Assembly: GCA_027488115.1 (NCBI GenBank)
Contig: JAIYCG010000001.1
Span: 298,911 to 362,910 of the forward strand
Source of the DNA: Comamonadaceae bacterium
GTDB lineage: Bacteria; Pseudomonadota; Gammaproteobacteria; Burkholderiales; Burkholderiaceae_C
Direction: 5' to 3'
Length of the DNA stretch: 64,000 nt
Translations under genes and position numbers: made by a program
The notes under the pieces: generated by a model
What the model was told of the DNA's origin: nothing
The model's database searches: none
The model's input: only the letters and a program-made list of their open reading frames with translations
In this document: piece by piece, positions 28,680 to 38,230 of the stretch
How the letters are laid out: each line of letters begins with the position of its first letter
Position numbering within the stretch: position 1 is the first letter of the stretch

Positions 28680-29876
28680 ATGACTACCTCAACTTCACGC
28701 CGCTTGGTTTTAACACGCAGTGCCGCTTTGGTTGGTGCCGCCAGTTCTAGCTTGCTGTTGACAGAATTAGCTCAAGCTCAGTCCAGCAAAATTCGTGTTG
28801 GATTGATGTTGCCCTACTCTGGCGCATTTGCCCCATTGGGCGTGGCCATTGAAAATGGCGTTCGCATGGCCATCAACGAACAAGGTGGAAAGTTGGGTGG
28901 ACGCGAAATTGAATGGTTCAAAGTTGACGACGAATCGGATCCCTCCAAAGGCATTGAGAATGCCAACAAATTGGTTCAGCGCGACAAAGTCGACGTTCTC
29001 ATAGGGACGGTGCACTCTGGCGTACAGATGGGCATCCAAAAAGTAGCACGCGACTCGGGTGTTCTTTCATTGATCCCGAATGCAGGTGTGCATGCAGCAA
29101 CGCGTTCTTTGTGCGCTCCCAACGTCTTTCGCACCAGCTTCTCCAACAGCCAACCAACCTTGGCATTAGGCCAAGCCATGGTGGCTAAGGGTCACAAAAA
29201 GGCGGTGTGGATCACATGGAAGTATGCAGCAGGCGATGAGGCCTTTGAGGGCTTTAAAGAAAGCTACACCAAAGCGGGTGGCACCATTGTCAAAGAGTTG
29301 GGCTTGCCCTTCCCGAACGTTGAATTCCAAGCACTGCTCACAGAAATTGCCGCACTGAAACCAGACGCAGTCGCTTGTTTCTTTGCAGGCCCTTCTGGCG
29401 CCAAATTCATCAAAGACTTTGCTGCAGCTGGCCTCAAAGGAAAGATTGCACTTTATGGTTCTGGCTTCTTAACCGAAGGCGTGTTGGAAGCAGCGGGCCC
29501 CGCAGCCGATGGCGTCATGACCACCCTTCACTACAGCGACTCTTTGGAAACACCCCGGAACAAGGCTTTCCGTTTGGAGTACGCCAAAACTTTCAAAATG
29601 CAACCCGATGTTTATGCAGTTCAAGGCTACGACACAGGTCTTTTGTTAATCCAAGGTGCCAACGCCGTCAAAGGAGATTTGTCGAAGAAACCAGAGCTCT
29701 ACAAAGCAATGGAAGGCGCAGTCATTGACAGCCCACGTGGCAAATGGACCATGAGCAAATCACACAATCCGGTGCAAGACATTTACTTGCGCGTGGCTGA
29801 AAAAGGCGAGAACAAAGTCATTGGTGTGGCTTCCAAAGCGTTAGCCGATTCAGGCGCCGGCTGCCGCATGGGCTAA
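28680..29876 (+). CDS. ABC transporter substrate-binding protein, branched-chain amino acid (Liv) type
   Basis: Periplasmic binding protein of 398 residues and the first gene of a complete Liv-type transporter unit. It has a cleavable signal sequence (RRLVLTRSAALVGAAS up to ALAQAQ-like LAQAQSS) and a type I periplasmic-binding fold starting KIRVGLMLPYSGAFAPLG. The ATG at 28680 follows a strong AAGGAG site. The family also binds amides, aromatic acids and other small carboxylates, so the substrate is undetermined. A hairpin with a T run after the gene suggests the binding protein is made in excess over the membrane parts. Confidence 0.9.
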   Translation: MTTSTSRRLVLTRSAALVGAASSSLLLTELAQAQSSKIRVGLMLPYSGAFAPLGVAIENGVRMAINEQGGKLGGREIEWFKVDDESDPSKGIENANKLVQRDKVDVLIGTVHSGVQMGIQKVARDSGVLSLIPNAGVHAATRSLCAPNVFRTSFSNSQPTLALGQAMVAKGHKKAVWITWKYAAGDEAFEGFKESYTKAGGTIVKELGLPFPNVEFQALLTEIAALKPDAVACFFAGPSGAKFIKDFAAAGLKGKIALYGSGFLTEGVLEAAGPAADGVMTTLHYSDSLETPRNKAFRLEYAKTFKMQPDVYAVQGYDTGLLLIQGANAVKGDLSKKPELYKAMEGAVIDSPRGKWTMSKSHNPVQDIYLRVAEKGENKVIGVASKALADSGAGCRMG

Positions 29877-29895
29877 TTCGAAAAACCCATCATGC

Positions 29896-29927
29896 TAAAG
29901 CGGTGGAGTGGTCCGCCGCTTTTTTTG
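29896..29927 (+). terminator. Hairpin with T run between binding protein and permease genes
   Basis: AAAGCGGTGG (29896-29905) pairs with CCGCCGCTTT (29912-29921), ten pairs with one wobble, loop of six, followed by a run of T. Placed inside the operon it would act as a partial terminator. Confidence 0.75.
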
Positions 29928-29976
29928 TGCCTACTTTACCGCAACTCAGCATTTCTTTGGTGTTAATTTTTCCTCT

Positions 29977-30840
29977 ATGGATTTCGTCAATTTTCTTATC
30001 CAGTTGCTAAACAGTGTTCAGTATGGCTTGTTGTTGTTCATGTTGGCAGCAGGTCTCACTTTGATTTTTGGCATCATGGGTGTGGTCAATTTGGCGCACG
30101 GAAGTTTTTACATGTTGGGCGCTTATCTGGCCTGGTCTTTGGCGGCCATGACACAAAGCTTCACACTCGCCATCATCTTGGGAACCCTGCTGTCGGTGCT
30201 TTTTGGTTTGCTGCTTGAATGGTTATTGTTCAGACATTTTTACAAACGCGATCACCTAGATCAAGTTCTGCTGACCTTTGGTCTCATTTACGTCTTTGAA
30301 GAAACGCGTTCTATTTTGTGGGGCGATGACGTGCACGGTGTCAACATTCCCAATGTTCTCAGCGCCTCCATTCCACTGACAGAAACGCTTTCATATCCGG
30401 TCTACCGTTTGTTCATGTCGGGCGTGTGTTTGCTTTTGGCATTGGGTCTTTATCTGCTCATTTCGAAAACACGCTTAGGCATGAAAATTCGCGCTGGCGC
30501 TTTCAATCACGAAATGACAGAAGCTTTGGGCGTCAATATCAAACTCATACACGCCTTGGTATTTGCCATGGGTGTTGGCCTGGCCACCATTGCAGGCATG
30601 GTGGCGGCACCCGTGTCCAGCGTCTATCCCAACATGGGGTCGCAAGTGCTCATCATGTGTTTTGTGGTGGTGGTCATTGGCGGCATTGGTTCGGTCAAAG
30701 GCGCGCTCATCGCAGCCTTGCTCGTCGGTTTGGTCGACACCTTTGGCAAAGTGTTGCTGCCCCAAGTTGCAGGCATGTTGGTCTATGTGTTGATGGCCAT
30801 TGTTTTACTTTACAAGCCTGAAGGCTTGTTTAAAAACTAA
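29977..30840 (+). CDS. Liv-type ABC transporter permease (LivH-like)
   Basis: Inner-membrane permease of 287 residues with about eight hydrophobic segments. The segment LTLIFGIMGVVNLAHGSFYMLG carries the LivH signature (shown in part as GVVNLAHGSFYMLGA), and the C-terminal AALLVGLVDTFGKVL is typical. The ATG at 29977 is chosen because the longer reading would start inside the terminator. It is followed by livM-like with a ten-base gap. Confidence 0.92.
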   Translation: MDFVNFLIQLLNSVQYGLLLFMLAAGLTLIFGIMGVVNLAHGSFYMLGAYLAWSLAAMTQSFTLAIILGTLLSVLFGLLLEWLLFRHFYKRDHLDQVLLTFGLIYVFEETRSILWGDDVHGVNIPNVLSASIPLTETLSYPVYRLFMSGVCLLLALGLYLLISKTRLGMKIRAGAFNHEMTEALGVNIKLIHALVFAMGVGLATIAGMVAAPVSSVYPNMGSQVLIMCFVVVVIGGIGSVKGALIAALLVGLVDTFGKVLLPQVAGMLVYVLMAIVLLYKPEGLFKN

Positions 30841-30850
30841 GGGGCATGTC

Positions 30851-31849
30851 ATGAGCGACTCTCAAGCTCCTCTCGAAACACTGCCACCCAGTTTGAAGAT
30901 TTTGCTGGGTGCTGGGCTGCTGGCTTTGGCGGCCTTTCCTTTTGTAGGCACCGACTACTACGTGCAAATGGTCACCCGCATGATGATCTTGGCCATCTTT
31001 GCAATGAGCCTTGATTTGCTTCAAGGCGTGACGGGCTTGGTCTCTTTGGGCCATGCAGCTTACTTTGGCGTGGCCGGTTATGTCTTGGCATTTTTGACGC
31101 CTCCTGGCGAGCCTGTGTCTTTATGGTGGACTCTGCCTGCAGCCGTAGGGGCTTCCGCGTTGTTGGCCTTGGTCATTGGTTTTTTGGTGGTTCGAACTCA
31201 TGGCATTTACTTCATCATGGTCACGATGGCCTTTGCGCAGATGGTGTTCTATGTCTTCTTCGACAACAAGGCCCTGGGCGGATCTGACGGCATCTACATC
31301 AACTTCAAACCAGAAGCCATTTTGTTTGATTTAGAAAACAAAAAGGTTTTCTACTTCTTCACCTTGGCGCTCATGGTCTTGGTCTATGGTTTTTTAAGGC
31401 GCTTGCTTTGGAGCCCCTTTGGCCGCGCATTGGCCGGCATTCGAGTGAATGAACATCGAATGCGCGCTTTAGGTTATGGCACCTTCAGCCACAAACTGGC
31501 TGCATTTTCACTGGCCGGAGCACTGGCCGGTTTGGCCGGCTTTTTATGGGGCGCCCAATCGGGCTATGTCAACCCTGAACTCATGGGTTTTCACATGAGC
31601 GCGCACGTCATCATGATGGTCATTTTAGGGGGCATGGGCAATTTTGCAGGTGCCATCGTTGGCGCTTTCTCATTTGAATATTTACTCCATGTGTTCAAAG
31701 ATTTGCCAGCAGTAGGCAGCTTTAATTTGGGTAAACATTGGCAACTCTGGATGGGCCTTTTCATAGTGGCGCTAGTGATATTGGCTCCCCGCGGTATTTT
31801 GGGCTTGTTTGACTCATTGCTCAAAGGCAAGGCGCAGCATCATGACTAA
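30851..31849 (+). CDS. Liv-type ABC transporter permease (LivM-like)
   Basis: Second permease, 332 residues, with the LivM signature LVSLGHAAYFGVAGYVLAF and the EAA-like loop VNEHRMRALGYGTFSHKLAAF. The gene overlaps the next one by eight bases, showing translational coupling. Substrate as for the whole transporter is not decided. Confidence 0.92.
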   Translation: MSDSQAPLETLPPSLKILLGAGLLALAAFPFVGTDYYVQMVTRMMILAIFAMSLDLLQGVTGLVSLGHAAYFGVAGYVLAFLTPPGEPVSLWWTLPAAVGASALLALVIGFLVVRTHGIYFIMVTMAFAQMVFYVFFDNKALGGSDGIYINFKPEAILFDLENKKVFYFFTLALMVLVYGFLRRLLWSPFGRALAGIRVNEHRMRALGYGTFSHKLAAFSLAGALAGLAGFLWGAQSGYVNPELMGFHMSAHVIMMVILGGMGNFAGAIVGAFSFEYLLHVFKDLPAVGSFNLGKHWQLWMGLFIVALVILAPRGILGLFDSLLKGKAQHHD

Positions 31850-32621
31850 TCCTCAAACGCCATCTGATTTGCTCTTGCGTGCCAACAAGATCACCAAAAA
31901 CTTTGGCGGCCTGACCGCGGTCAATGAAGTTTCAGTCGATTTGCGCAAAGGCGAAATAAATGCCGTTATCGGCCCTAACGGTGCTGGCAAATCTACTCTG
32001 GCCAATTTGCTCTCTGGTGACTTACCGCCCACATCGGGACATGTTGCCTTGAACGGCCAAGACATTACCGGCTGGACACCTGAAAGAATTTCTCGCAACG
32101 GTCTGGGCCGAAGTTATCAAAAAACGAACATCTTCAGAAGCTTCAGTGTGTGGGACAACGTTCGCTTGTCGGCTCAATCACGCACACAACCCGGGCCCTT
32201 CAATCCACTGGCTTGGTTGACACAAGCCAATCACATGTCGGATGTGAATGCACGCGCAGAGCGTGCCATTGAATTGGCCGGTTTGCAAAATCGCCGCCAA
32301 GCCTTGGCAGGTGCGGCAAGCCATGGCGAACAACGTCAACTTGAAATAGCCATGACTTTGGCCACAGAGCCGCAAGTGCTGTTGTTGGACGAGCCATTGG
32401 CCGGCATGGGTGTGGCAGAAGCAGAAAGCATGGTGCAGTTGCTGCTGCGTTTAAAACCTTATCACGCCATGATGCTTGTAGAGCACGACATTGATGCTAT
32501 TTTCACTTTGGCCGATCAACTGACCGTCATGGTGAACGGCCAGGTCATTGCCAGCGGTTTGCCAGCAGCGGTCAGAGCCGATGCTAGCGTCCAGGCAGCC
32601 TATTTGGGTGAGGATCACTGA
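31842..32621 (+). CDS. Liv-type ABC transporter ATP-binding protein (LivG-like)
   Basis: 259-residue ATPase with Walker A GPNGAGKSTL, ABC signature SHGEQRQLEIAM (diverged from LSGGQ as in many LivG proteins), Walker B LLLDEPLAGMG, and the H-loop VEHDID. The ATG at 31842 overlaps the end of the permease gene, and livF-like starts right after its stop. Confidence 0.93.
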   Translation: MTNPQTPSDLLLRANKITKNFGGLTAVNEVSVDLRKGEINAVIGPNGAGKSTLANLLSGDLPPTSGHVALNGQDITGWTPERISRNGLGRSYQKTNIFRSFSVWDNVRLSAQSRTQPGPFNPLAWLTQANHMSDVNARAERAIELAGLQNRRQALAGAASHGEQRQLEIAMTLATEPQVLLLDEPLAGMGVAEAESMVQLLLRLKPYHAMMLVEHDIDAIFTLADQLTVMVNGQVIASGLPAAVRADASVQAAYLGEDH

Positions 32622-32622
32622 A

Positions 32623-33336
32623 ATGACTGACACATTGATTAAAGTAAGAGGTCTTAACAGTTATTACGGGGCCAGTCACATACTTCGAAACATTGATTTT
32701 GATGTGAAACGAGGCGAAACCATTGGCCTCATGGGACGAAATGGCATGGGCAAAAGCACCTTGCTGAAATCCATCATGGGCATCGTCACGCCTCGTTCAG
32801 GTGAGGTGCACATCAAAGGCGAACGCATGAACGAACGCGCCATTTTTGAGGTGGCACAACAAGGCATTGCCTATGTGCCAGAAGGCCGCGGTATTTTTGG
32901 CAACCTGAGCGTGGTTGAAAATTTGAAAATGGCGGCACGCCCTGGTACAAAAGGTCAAAACGATTGGACCTACGATCGTGTGATTGAAACTTTTCCGCGC
33001 TTGAAAGAGCGGCTAGGACATGGGGGACAACAACTCTCAGGTGGCGAACAACAGATGTTGACCATTGGCCGCGCCTTGATGACCAACCCCGATGTGCTCA
33101 TTTTGGATGAAGCCACGGAAGGTTTAGCGCCCCTCATTGCCCGAGAAATTTGGCGTATCTGCAGTGTCATCAAAGAAAGCGGTATCAGCAGCATCATTGT
33201 CGATAAAAACTGGAAACATGTGACGCAAATTACCGACCGCAATGTGATCTTGGTCAAAGGTGAAGTGGTGTTTGAAGGCACTTCAGAGTTGCTTCAATCC
33301 CAACCCCAGATGATGTCTCAACATTTGGGTGTCTAA
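32623..33336 (+). CDS. Liv-type ABC transporter ATP-binding protein (LivF-like)
   Basis: Second ATPase, 237 residues, with Walker A GRNGMGKSTL, ABC signature LSGGEQQMLTIGRAL and Walker B LILDEATEGLAP. It starts one base after the LivG-like stop. The usual H-loop His position reads VDKNWKH, a change also seen in other LivF-like proteins. Confidence 0.93.
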   Translation: MTDTLIKVRGLNSYYGASHILRNIDFDVKRGETIGLMGRNGMGKSTLLKSIMGIVTPRSGEVHIKGERMNERAIFEVAQQGIAYVPEGRGIFGNLSVVENLKMAARPGTKGQNDWTYDRVIETFPRLKERLGHGGQQLSGGEQQMLTIGRALMTNPDVLILDEATEGLAPLIAREIWRICSVIKESGISSIIVDKNWKHVTQITDRNVILVKGEVVFEGTSELLQSQPQMMSQHLGV

Positions 33337-33365
33337 GCTCTCTTCATTTTCGGTATCACGCTGTC

Positions 33366-34238
33366 ATGTCTAAAGACTCTACTTTGCGCGGTGTGCGTGT
33401 TGTCAGCTTGGCCCTTAACTTGCCGGGCCCTGCTGCTTTAATGCGATTGGTAAAAATGGGCGCAAACTGCACCAAAATCAACCCACCGCAAGGCGATCCA
33501 ATGGTGCACTACACGCCAGATGGCTACGCAAGCCTGCACCAAGGGGTGAAGCAAATTGCATGTGACTTGAAAGATGTGAAGGGACAAAAAAACCTTCACC
33601 AATTGCTTTCTAAAAGCGATGTATTGATCACATCTTTCAGGCCGTCAGCGCTCAACAAATTGGGCCTGAGTTGGAAGGTACTGCAACAACAGTATCCCAA
33701 GCTAAGTTGTGTCTGCGTGGTAGGAGCGCCCGGCCCCATGGCAGAAGTTCCAGGTCACGATCTAACTTACCAAGCCGAAGTCGACTTGGTCCCGGGCATG
33801 GCTTTGCCTGCCAGTTTGTTTGCCGACATGGGCGGGGCCATGATGGCCAGTGAGGCGGTTTTAAAAGCGACATTAACTCAGCGTCTTTCTGGCAAAGGCA
33901 GTTTTCACGAAGTAGCCCTGAGTGATGCAGCTGCATGGTTGGCATTGCCAAGGTCATGGGGCATGACCTTGCCCAAGGGCGCAGTCGGCGGTGCCCATGC
34001 AGGATACAACATGTACGCCTGCAAAAACGGTCGCGTGGCCGTGGCTGCTCTTGAGCCACATTTTGCAAAAGCTTTGTGTGAAGCTGCTGGCATGACGGTG
34101 AAAGATGTGAAAGCCTTGTTTAGCAAATCGACACATCAAGCCATTGCAAACTTTTTGGCCAGTCAAACACGCAAGCAATTGGATCAATTGGCAGTCGACA
34201 AAGACATTCCATTAATGACCTTGCCCAAAGCTCAGTGA
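33366..34238 (+). CDS. Class III CoA-transferase (CaiB/BaiF), short form
   Basis: Transfers CoA between carboxylic acids. At 290 residues it is clearly shorter than the usual 360-420. The N-terminal LRGVRVVSLALNLPGPAALM and the conserved Asp in GHDLTYQA are present, the Asp being the residue that forms the glutamyl/aspartyl-CoA intermediate in this family. The SRGDP-type loop near PPQGDPMVHY is also kept. The C-terminal dimer-interlocking part looks trimmed. It follows the transporter by 29 bases, suggesting it activates the imported acid as its CoA ester. It overlaps the convergent hrpA by seven bases. Confidence 0.8.
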   Translation: MSKDSTLRGVRVVSLALNLPGPAALMRLVKMGANCTKINPPQGDPMVHYTPDGYASLHQGVKQIACDLKDVKGQKNLHQLLSKSDVLITSFRPSALNKLGLSWKVLQQQYPKLSCVCVVGAPGPMAEVPGHDLTYQAEVDLVPGMALPASLFADMGGAMMASEAVLKATLTQRLSGKGSFHEVALSDAAAWLALPRSWGMTLPKGAVGGAHAGYNMYACKNGRVAVAALEPHFAKALCEAAGMTVKDVKALFSKSTHQAIANFLASQTRKQLDQLAVDKDIPLMTLPKAQ

Positions 34239-37200
34239 TTCAATTGAGTCCAAGCCTTGTCGAGCCGTTTGACACTCACCGGCTGAGGCGTTCGCAATTC
34301 TTGCGCAAAGAAACTCACTCGCAGTTCTTCAAGCAGCCAACGGAACTCTAACATTCGATCGTCTACCACGCCTTTGCGCTCTGCCACCAAACGCCAATAA
34401 CGCTGCTCTTGAGGTTTGAGCTCCAACAACTTGGCAGCGTCACGTGCAGGGTCTGCTCGCCACTTGTCCAAGCGCAATACGATGGCCTTTAAGTAGCGTG
34501 CATAGTGTTGCAGTTGTGTCCACGGCGTCAGAGACATAAAGCGTTTGGGCACCAAACGATGCAACTGTTGCGTGCAATCGGCAGTCGCTTCGGGTGCGTT
34601 TTTGGTGTCTTTGATTTTGCGTGTCGCGGCAGCAAACTCGATCAAAATGACTCCTGCCAAGCGGGCCACTTCATTGGCGATGAGCGTCAGGCGCCCGCGC
34701 CCTTCCTCAATGCGCTTCTTAAAGCTGAGCTCATCGGCAGGCAAAGGGTCCATGAGAAAGGCGCGGTCTAAAGCCACCTCCATAATTTGCTGTCGCAGTT
34801 CGTCGGCCGTACCAAGGGGCATGAAGGCCACAGCCATCTTTTGCAAATCTGGAATGTTCTTTTCCAAATACTTCAAGGCATCTTTCATTTGCAAAGCAAA
34901 CAATCGTCGCAGACCCTCTCGGTGTTTTTGGGCCGCCATTTCAGGTTCGTCAAACACTTCAATTTGCACCGCATCTGCATGATCCACCAGCGCTGGAAAC
35001 CCAATCAGGCTTTGACCGCCCTTCTTGATTTCCATGAGTTCAGGCAAATCTCCAAAAGTCCATGCTGTGTAACGTTGTTGTACAACAGAAGGCGTTTGGC
35101 TTGACCTGAAACCAGTTGACACCTGCGACGCCCTGGTATGTGGCGCATCAGCCTGGCTAGCCGAATGCGCGCCATGTATACCCTTCAGATCTGAGGTCTT
35201 TGAAGGGGCTGATGCCGTCGCATTGGGTTGTACTTTAAGTTGCGCCAAAGCTTGAAAAGCGCCCCTTGCTTGCGAGCCCAAGTCTGATTTAAGAGCCCCC
35301 AAATTGCGACCCATGCCCAATTGCCTGCCATGCTCATCCACCACTCGCAAGTTCATGAACAAGTGAGCACTCAACATGTCCAGTTTGAAGTCAGCTCGCT
35401 TCACATCCAGACTGGTGATGTCGCGTACTTTCTTCAGAAGCACATCGGTCAGTGAACCTGAGCCAAAAATATCGGGCGTTCCTAAAGTTTCTGCCAGTTT
35501 GGCTGCAGAATCGGGCAAGGGTACGAATCTAGAGCGCGGTTTTTGAGGCAAGCTCTTGAGCAATGCATGGATTTTGTCTTTAAGCAAACCAGGAACCAGC
35601 CACTCACAGCGTTCTTCACTGACTTGGTTTAAGACAAACAAAGGTACGGTCACAGTCACACCATCGCGTGCATCGCCTGGTTCGTGCAAATAGGTGGCTG
35701 TGCAATCAGTGCCCCCTAAGCGAATTGTTTTTGGAAATGCCTGCGTGGTAATGCCAGCCGCTTCGTGTCGCATCAATTCTTCACGACTTAAAACCAACAA
35801 ACTGGGTTGGCGCTTTACCTCATTTTTGTACCACCCTTCCAGCAAACGGCCAGAACACACATCGGCAGGAATTTGTTGGTCATAAAAAGCGTAAATCAGC
35901 TCATCGTCCACCAACACATCTTGTCTGCGAGATTTGTGCTCCAGCTCCTCCACTTTGGCAATCATCTTGTGATTGGCAGCCAAGAACGGCAAATTGGTTT
36001 CCCACTGCCCTTCAACCAAAGCTTCACGAATGAAAATTTCTCGTGCCGATTGCGGATCAACCTTGCCAAAAGGTACCCGTCTGCCGCTGTAAACCACCAA
36101 GCCATACAAGGTGGCGCGCTCAAGCGCAATGACTTCGCCAGATTTTTTTTCCCAATGTGGATCCAGAAGTTGCTTGCGTAGCAAATGTGCACCCACTTGC
36201 TCTAGCCATGCGGGCTCAATGTTGGCAATACCACGACCAAACAAACGCGTGGTCTCTACCAACTCAGACACCACCGTCCAGCGGCCAGGTTTCTTGGACA
36301 AATGCGCGCCTGGATGACGGTAAAACTTAATCCCACGAGCCCCCAAATAAACGTCCTCATCGTCTTGCTTGCAACCCACATTGCCAAGCAATCCCGCCAT
36401 CATGGACATGTGAATTTGCTCATAGCTTGCGGGCTTGGCGTTCAATGGCCAACGGTGCTCCGCCACAGTGGTGTGCAATTGATTGTGCGTATCACGCCAT
36501 TCGCGCACACGGCGAATGTTGACAAAGTTTTGACGCAACAACTGCTCATACTGGCGGTTGCTTAACTTGTGCTCTGATCCCCCAGGCGACTTGCCGCCAC
36601 GCGCTTCACCCAACCATTTCCACAATTTCAAATAACCAGTGAATTCGCTTTTCTCATCGTCAAATTTCACATGCGCTTGATCAGCTTGAGATTGCGCGTC
36701 GATAGGCCGATCTCGCACATCTTGCACAGACAAAGCACTGGCGATGACCAAGACTTCGTCCAAGGCCTGCCTGTCGCGCGCTTCCAAAATCATACGACCC
36801 ACTCGAGGATCTAAAGGTAACTTTGCCAATTCAGAGCCGGTTCGCGTCAGTTCATTGTCTTCAGTGACAGCACCCAGTTCTGCCAATAACTGATAGCCAT
36901 CCGTGATGGCGCGTTTGGAGGGTGCTTCAATGAAAGGAAAGTCATCCACCACTCCCAAATGCAAAGACTTCATTCGCAAAATGACGCCCGCCAGGGAGGA
37001 TCGCAAAATTTCTGGATCGGTAAATCGAGGGCGTCCATTGAAATCTTTTTCTTCGTACAAACGAATGCAAATGCCGTTGGCCACACGACCACAGCGACCA
37101 GCACGTTGGTTGGCCGCCGCCTGACTGACAGGCTCCACCATGAGCTGCTCAACCTTGCTGCGCAGGCTGTAACGTTTGACACGTGCTGTGCCTACATCAA

Positions 37201-38146
37201 TCACATACCGAATACCTGGCACTGTCAGCGAAGTCTCTGCCACATTGGTTGCCAACACAATGCGTCGCCCCGAATGCGTATCAAACACACGCTCTTGATC
37301 GGCTTGAGACAAGCGTGAAAACAGCGGCAGCACTTCTGCATCCCGTGTGACTGCGCTGTGCGATAGGTGCTTGCGCAAATGATCGGCAGCCTCTCGAATT
37401 TCGCGCTCACCCGGCAAGAACACCAAAATATCACCGGCCGCGTGACCTGCCCAAAGTTCGTCGACAGCCTCGGCAATGGCATCGTTCAAATCGTGTTCAC
37501 GCGTTTCTTCGAACGGTCGCCATCGCATTTCAACAGGAAAGGTTCTGCCAGAGACCATGATCACTGGCGCAGGTCCCTTGCTTGACGCAAAATGCTGAGC
37601 AAAGCGATCGGCATCAATGGTGGCCGAAGTAACCACCACTTTAAGGTCAGGTCGGCGCGGCAAGATTTGACGCAAGTAGCCCAACAAGAAGTCAATGTTC
37701 AAACTTCGTTCGTGGGCTTCGTCAATGATCAGAGTGTCGTAAGCCTCAAGGAGCGGGTCATTTTGCGTTTCGGCCAACAAAATACCGTCAGTCATGAGCT
37801 TGACCGAGGCATCCTTAGACAAGCGGTCTTGGAAGCGAATTTTGTAGCCCACCACATCGCCGAGTGGCGTTTGAAGCTCCTCAGCAATGCGTTTGGCCAC
37901 GCTGCTGGCTGCAATACGCCTAGGTTGTGTATGGCCAATCCACTTGCCTCGCTGGCCCGGTGCGGCATTGAGCCTGCCGCGCCCAAGGGCCAAAGCAATT
38001 TTGGGCAACTGCGTGGTTTTACCTGATCCCGTTTCGCCGCAGACGATGATGACCTGGTGATCTGCCATGGCCTGAGAGATTTCGTCGCGCTTTGCAGACA
38101 CCGGCAAAGATTCGGGAAAATCGATTTTCAAGGGGGTGGCGGACAA
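34232..38146 (-). CDS. hrpA: ATP-dependent RNA helicase HrpA
   Basis: DEAH-box helicase of about 1300 residues, close to the E. coli length. Visible are Walker A GETGSGKTTQLPK, the DEAH box IIDEAHERSLNID, motif III TSATID, QRAGRCGR (motif VI), then the HA2 and OB regions, and a long C-terminal domain specific to HrpA. Members work in ribosome rescue and mRNA processing. The start is uncertain: a GTG at 38224 extends the frame but lies six bases from the divergent argA, while the TTG at 38146 has an AGAAG site and leaves room for a shared promoter, so I prefer it. Confidence 0.93.
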   Translation of the reverse strand: MSATPLKIDFPESLPVSAKRDEISQAMADHQVIIVCGETGSGKTTQLPKIALALGRGRLNAAPGQRGKWIGHTQPRRIAASSVAKRIAEELQTPLGDVVGYKIRFQDRLSKDASVKLMTDGILLAETQNDPLLEAYDTLIIDEAHERSLNIDFLLGYLRQILPRRPDLKVVVTSATIDADRFAQHFASSKGPAPVIMVSGRTFPVEMRWRPFEETREHDLNDAIAEAVDELWAGHAAGDILVFLPGEREIREAADHLRKHLSHSAVTRDAEVLPLFSRLSQADQERVFDTHSGRRIVLATNVAETSLTVPGIRYVIDVGTARVKRYSLRSKVEQLMVEPVSQAAANQRAGRCGRVANGICIRLYEEKDFNGRPRFTDPEILRSSLAGVILRMKSLHLGVVDDFPFIEAPSKRAITDGYQLLAELGAVTEDNELTRTGSELAKLPLDPRVGRMILEARDRQALDEVLVIASALSVQDVRDRPIDAQSQADQAHVKFDDEKSEFTGYLKLWKWLGEARGGKSPGGSEHKLSNRQYEQLLRQNFVNIRRVREWRDTHNQLHTTVAEHRWPLNAKPASYEQIHMSMMAGLLGNVGCKQDDEDVYLGARGIKFYRHPGAHLSKKPGRWTVVSELVETTRLFGRGIANIEPAWLEQVGAHLLRKQLLDPHWEKKSGEVIALERATLYGLVVYSGRRVPFGKVDPQSAREIFIREALVEGQWETNLPFLAANHKMIAKVEELEHKSRRQDVLVDDELIYAFYDQQIPADVCSGRLLEGWYKNEVKRQPSLLVLSREELMRHEAAGITTQAFPKTIRLGGTDCTATYLHEPGDARDGVTVTVPLFVLNQVSEERCEWLVPGLLKDKIHALLKSLPQKPRSRFVPLPDSAAKLAETLGTPDIFGSGSLTDVLLKKVRDITSLDVKRADFKLDMLSAHLFMNLRVVDEHGRQLGMGRNLGALKSDLGSQARGAFQALAQLKVQPNATASAPSKTSDLKGIHGAHSASQADAPHTRASQVSTGFRSSQTPSVVQQRYTAWTFGDLPELMEIKKGGQSLIGFPALVDHADAVQIEVFDEPEMAAQKHREGLRRLFALQMKDALKYLEKNIPDLQKMAVAFMPLGTADELRQQIMEVALDRAFLMDPLPADELSFKKRIEEGRGRLTLIANEVARLAGVILIEFAAATRKIKDTKNAPEATADCTQQLHRLVPKRFMSLTPWTQLQHYARYLKAIVLRLDKWRADPARDAAKLLELKPQEQRYWRLVAERKGVVDDRMLEFRWLLEELRVSFFAQELRTPQPVSVKRLDKAWTQLNH

Positions 38147-38230
38147 TGGCAAAACTTCTGTAAAAATCAGGGATGGCGTTAGCCTTGAATTATCCGCTGT
38201 CTTGACCCATTTCCAGAGACCCACAAGCTC

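Noticed and set aside
34232..38224. GTG at 38224 as hrpA start
   Set aside because: Only six bases would separate it from the argA ATG, leaving no space for either ribosome-binding site or a promoter; kept as an alternative only.
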